Part shown: positions 63,267 to 64,000 of the stretch, one piece after another
How positions within the stretch are numbered: position 1 is the first letter of the stretch
Layout: each line of letters starts with the position of its first letter
Assembly (NCBI GenBank): GCA_003525075.1
Contig: DQFO01000009.1
Coordinates: 143,959 to 207,958 of the forward strand
Direction of reading: 5' to 3'
Source: Clostridiales bacterium
GTDB lineage: Bacteria > Bacillota > Clostridia > TANB77 > CAG-508
Length of the DNA: 64,000 nt
Notes under the pieces: model-generated
Told to the model about the DNA's origin: nothing
What the model saw: only the letters and a program-made list of their open reading frames with translations
Database searches by the model: none
Translations under genes and position numbers: made by a program

Positions 63267-63668
63267 ATGACTGACAAAGAAATTGTATATAATAGCTTAA
63301 TTCCAGAATTAAGTGTGTCAAATATAGATATAAGTAAGAAATTCTATTTGGATTTAGGATTTAAAATAAGATATGAAAGAAAAGAAAACAAATTTTGCTT
63401 TTTACAATTAGAAGGAAATCAGATAATGATAGAAGAAAATAATGACAATTGGAATACTGGAAAATTGGAACATCCATATGGAAGAGGAATTAATTTAAGT
63501 ATGACAGTTTCAAATATAGAAAAAATGTATGAAATATTAAAAGAAAAAAATATTAAGTTCTTTTTAGATTTAGAAATTCATGAATATAGAATTGATGATA
63601 AAATTTCTTATGACAAAGAGTTTTTAATTCAAGATCCAGATGGATATTTATTAAGATTTAATAATTAA
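63267..63668 (+). CDS. VOC-superfamily (glyoxalase/bleomycin-resistance-like) protein
   Basis: A 133-residue protein with two beta-alpha-beta-beta-beta modules: IPELSVSNIDISKKFYLDLGFKI at the start, INLSMTVSNIEKMYEIL in the middle and FLIQDPDGYLLRF at the end. This is typical of the VOC fold of glyoxalase I and bleomycin-binding proteins. The metal-ligand pattern is incomplete, so binding rather than catalysis is possible. SD is AGAGGAG. Followed by a partial rdgB-like gene, perhaps in one operon. Confidence 0.8.
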   Translation: MTDKEIVYNSLIPELSVSNIDISKKFYLDLGFKIRYERKENKFCFLQLEGNQIMIEENNDNWNTGKLEHPYGRGINLSMTVSNIEKMYEILKEKNIKFFLDLEIHEYRIDDKISYDKEFLIQDPDGYLLRFNN

Positions 63669-63707
63669 AAAGTTATATAATTATATTGAATTTAGGAGGA
63701 ATGAAAA

Positions 63708-64000
63708 ATGAAAGTATTATTTGCAACAACAAATCCTGCAAAAATAAAAAAATATGTGGACAAACTAAAGGAAAAAGATATAGAAATATTAACAATTAAA
63801 GATTTAGGAATAAATTTGAAACCAGAAGAAACAGGAAAAAATGCAATAGAAAATGCTTATATAAAAGCCAAAACATATTATGATAAAACTAAAATTATAA
63901 GTATAGGAATGGACAACAATTTATATATTGAAGGATTACCAGATGAAAAACAGCCCGGAACACATGTAAGAAGAATAAATGGAAAAGAATTAAATGATGA
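63708..64000 (+). CDS. RdgB/HAM1-like XTP/dITP pyrophosphatase, cut by the window end
   Basis: The first 97 codons of a gene that runs off the window. The start MKVLFATTNPAKIKKY corresponds to the FATxNxxKxxE substrate loop of Ham1/RdgB house-cleaning NTP pyrophosphatases. EETGKNAIENAYIKAKTYY fits the next conserved helix, where the family has E-x-G-x-S/T-F-x-E-N-A. SVADDSGL-type sequence is replaced by SIGMDNNLYIEGL, a divergent member. AGGAGGA lies at 63694-63700. Confidence 0.7.
   Translation, partial: MKVLFATTNPAKIKKYVDKLKEKDIEILTIKDLGINLKPEETGKNAIENAYIKAKTYYDKTKIISIGMDNNLYIEGLPDEKQPGTHVRRINGKELND

Overview
The window comes from a very A+T-rich, Gram-positive, endospore-forming anaerobe of the Clostridia. 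Core genes use almost only A/T-ending codons and strong GGAGG-type Shine-Dalgarno (SD) sites. Sporulation genes are present (spoIVA, spoIIAA-spoIIAB-sigF, spoIID, a spoIIQ-type M23 gene). There is also an oxygen-independent class III ribonucleotide reductase and a glycine T-box. The species cannot be named from the sequence. No rRNA, tRNA, CRISPR array, transposase or prophage block was seen.

Layout. 1-7850: DUF308 membrane protein, a small transglutaminase-like protein, trxB-trxA-ylmH, tsaB-rimI on the minus strand, and a membrane-protein operon ending in a DUF2975/XRE pair. 7892-15847: spoIVA, a UDP-sugar pyrophosphorylase with a hexapeptide-repeat partner, mutS2, an unknown divergent gene, and a family II pyrophosphatase-like protein. 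16144-26091: the translation operon rimP-nusA-ylxR-infB-rbfA-nrnA-truB-metG plus a polysaccharide deacetylase. 26173-33708: mostly unknown single-gene units, a Crp/Fnr regulator divergent from nrdD, and a protein with three tandem repeats. 33768-41160: miaB, mutS and a three-gene ABC exporter. 41357-44984: the sporulation block. 45129-45858: two unknown convergent genes. 46104-51789: dTDP-rhamnose genes rfbD-A-C-B, then yqeK, rsmE, efp and a Cys-tailed peptide. 51814-53013: unknown small genes. 53171-58482: GT8 glycosyltransferase, GT8-acyltransferase fusion, acyltransferase and mutL. 58565-64000: T-box/glyS, an unknown gene, glmM, an HD protein, a VOC protein and a partial rdgB-like gene.

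How the genes work together. Most blocks are housekeeping: translation, mismatch repair (mutS and mutL are 18 kb apart), envelope precursor supply (rfb, glmM, UDP-sugar enzymes) and sporulation. Interspersed are about a dozen short single-gene units, each with its own consensus promoter, a leader that often holds a hairpin, a strong SD and a terminator. Several use C/G-ending codons quite unlike the core genes, which suggests transfer.

The most unusual signals are four. (1) A nested-palindrome element of about 132 bp splits the mutS leader exactly where the spoIIAA leader has the same sequence uninterrupted. (2) rfbC and yqeK have long hairpins between SD and start codon. (3) A hairpin-plus-SD leader module recurs before several genes. 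(4) There is a GT8 / GT8-acyltransferase / acyltransferase cluster and several unknown proteins with clear architecture. Function calls for unknown genes are limited to what the residues show.
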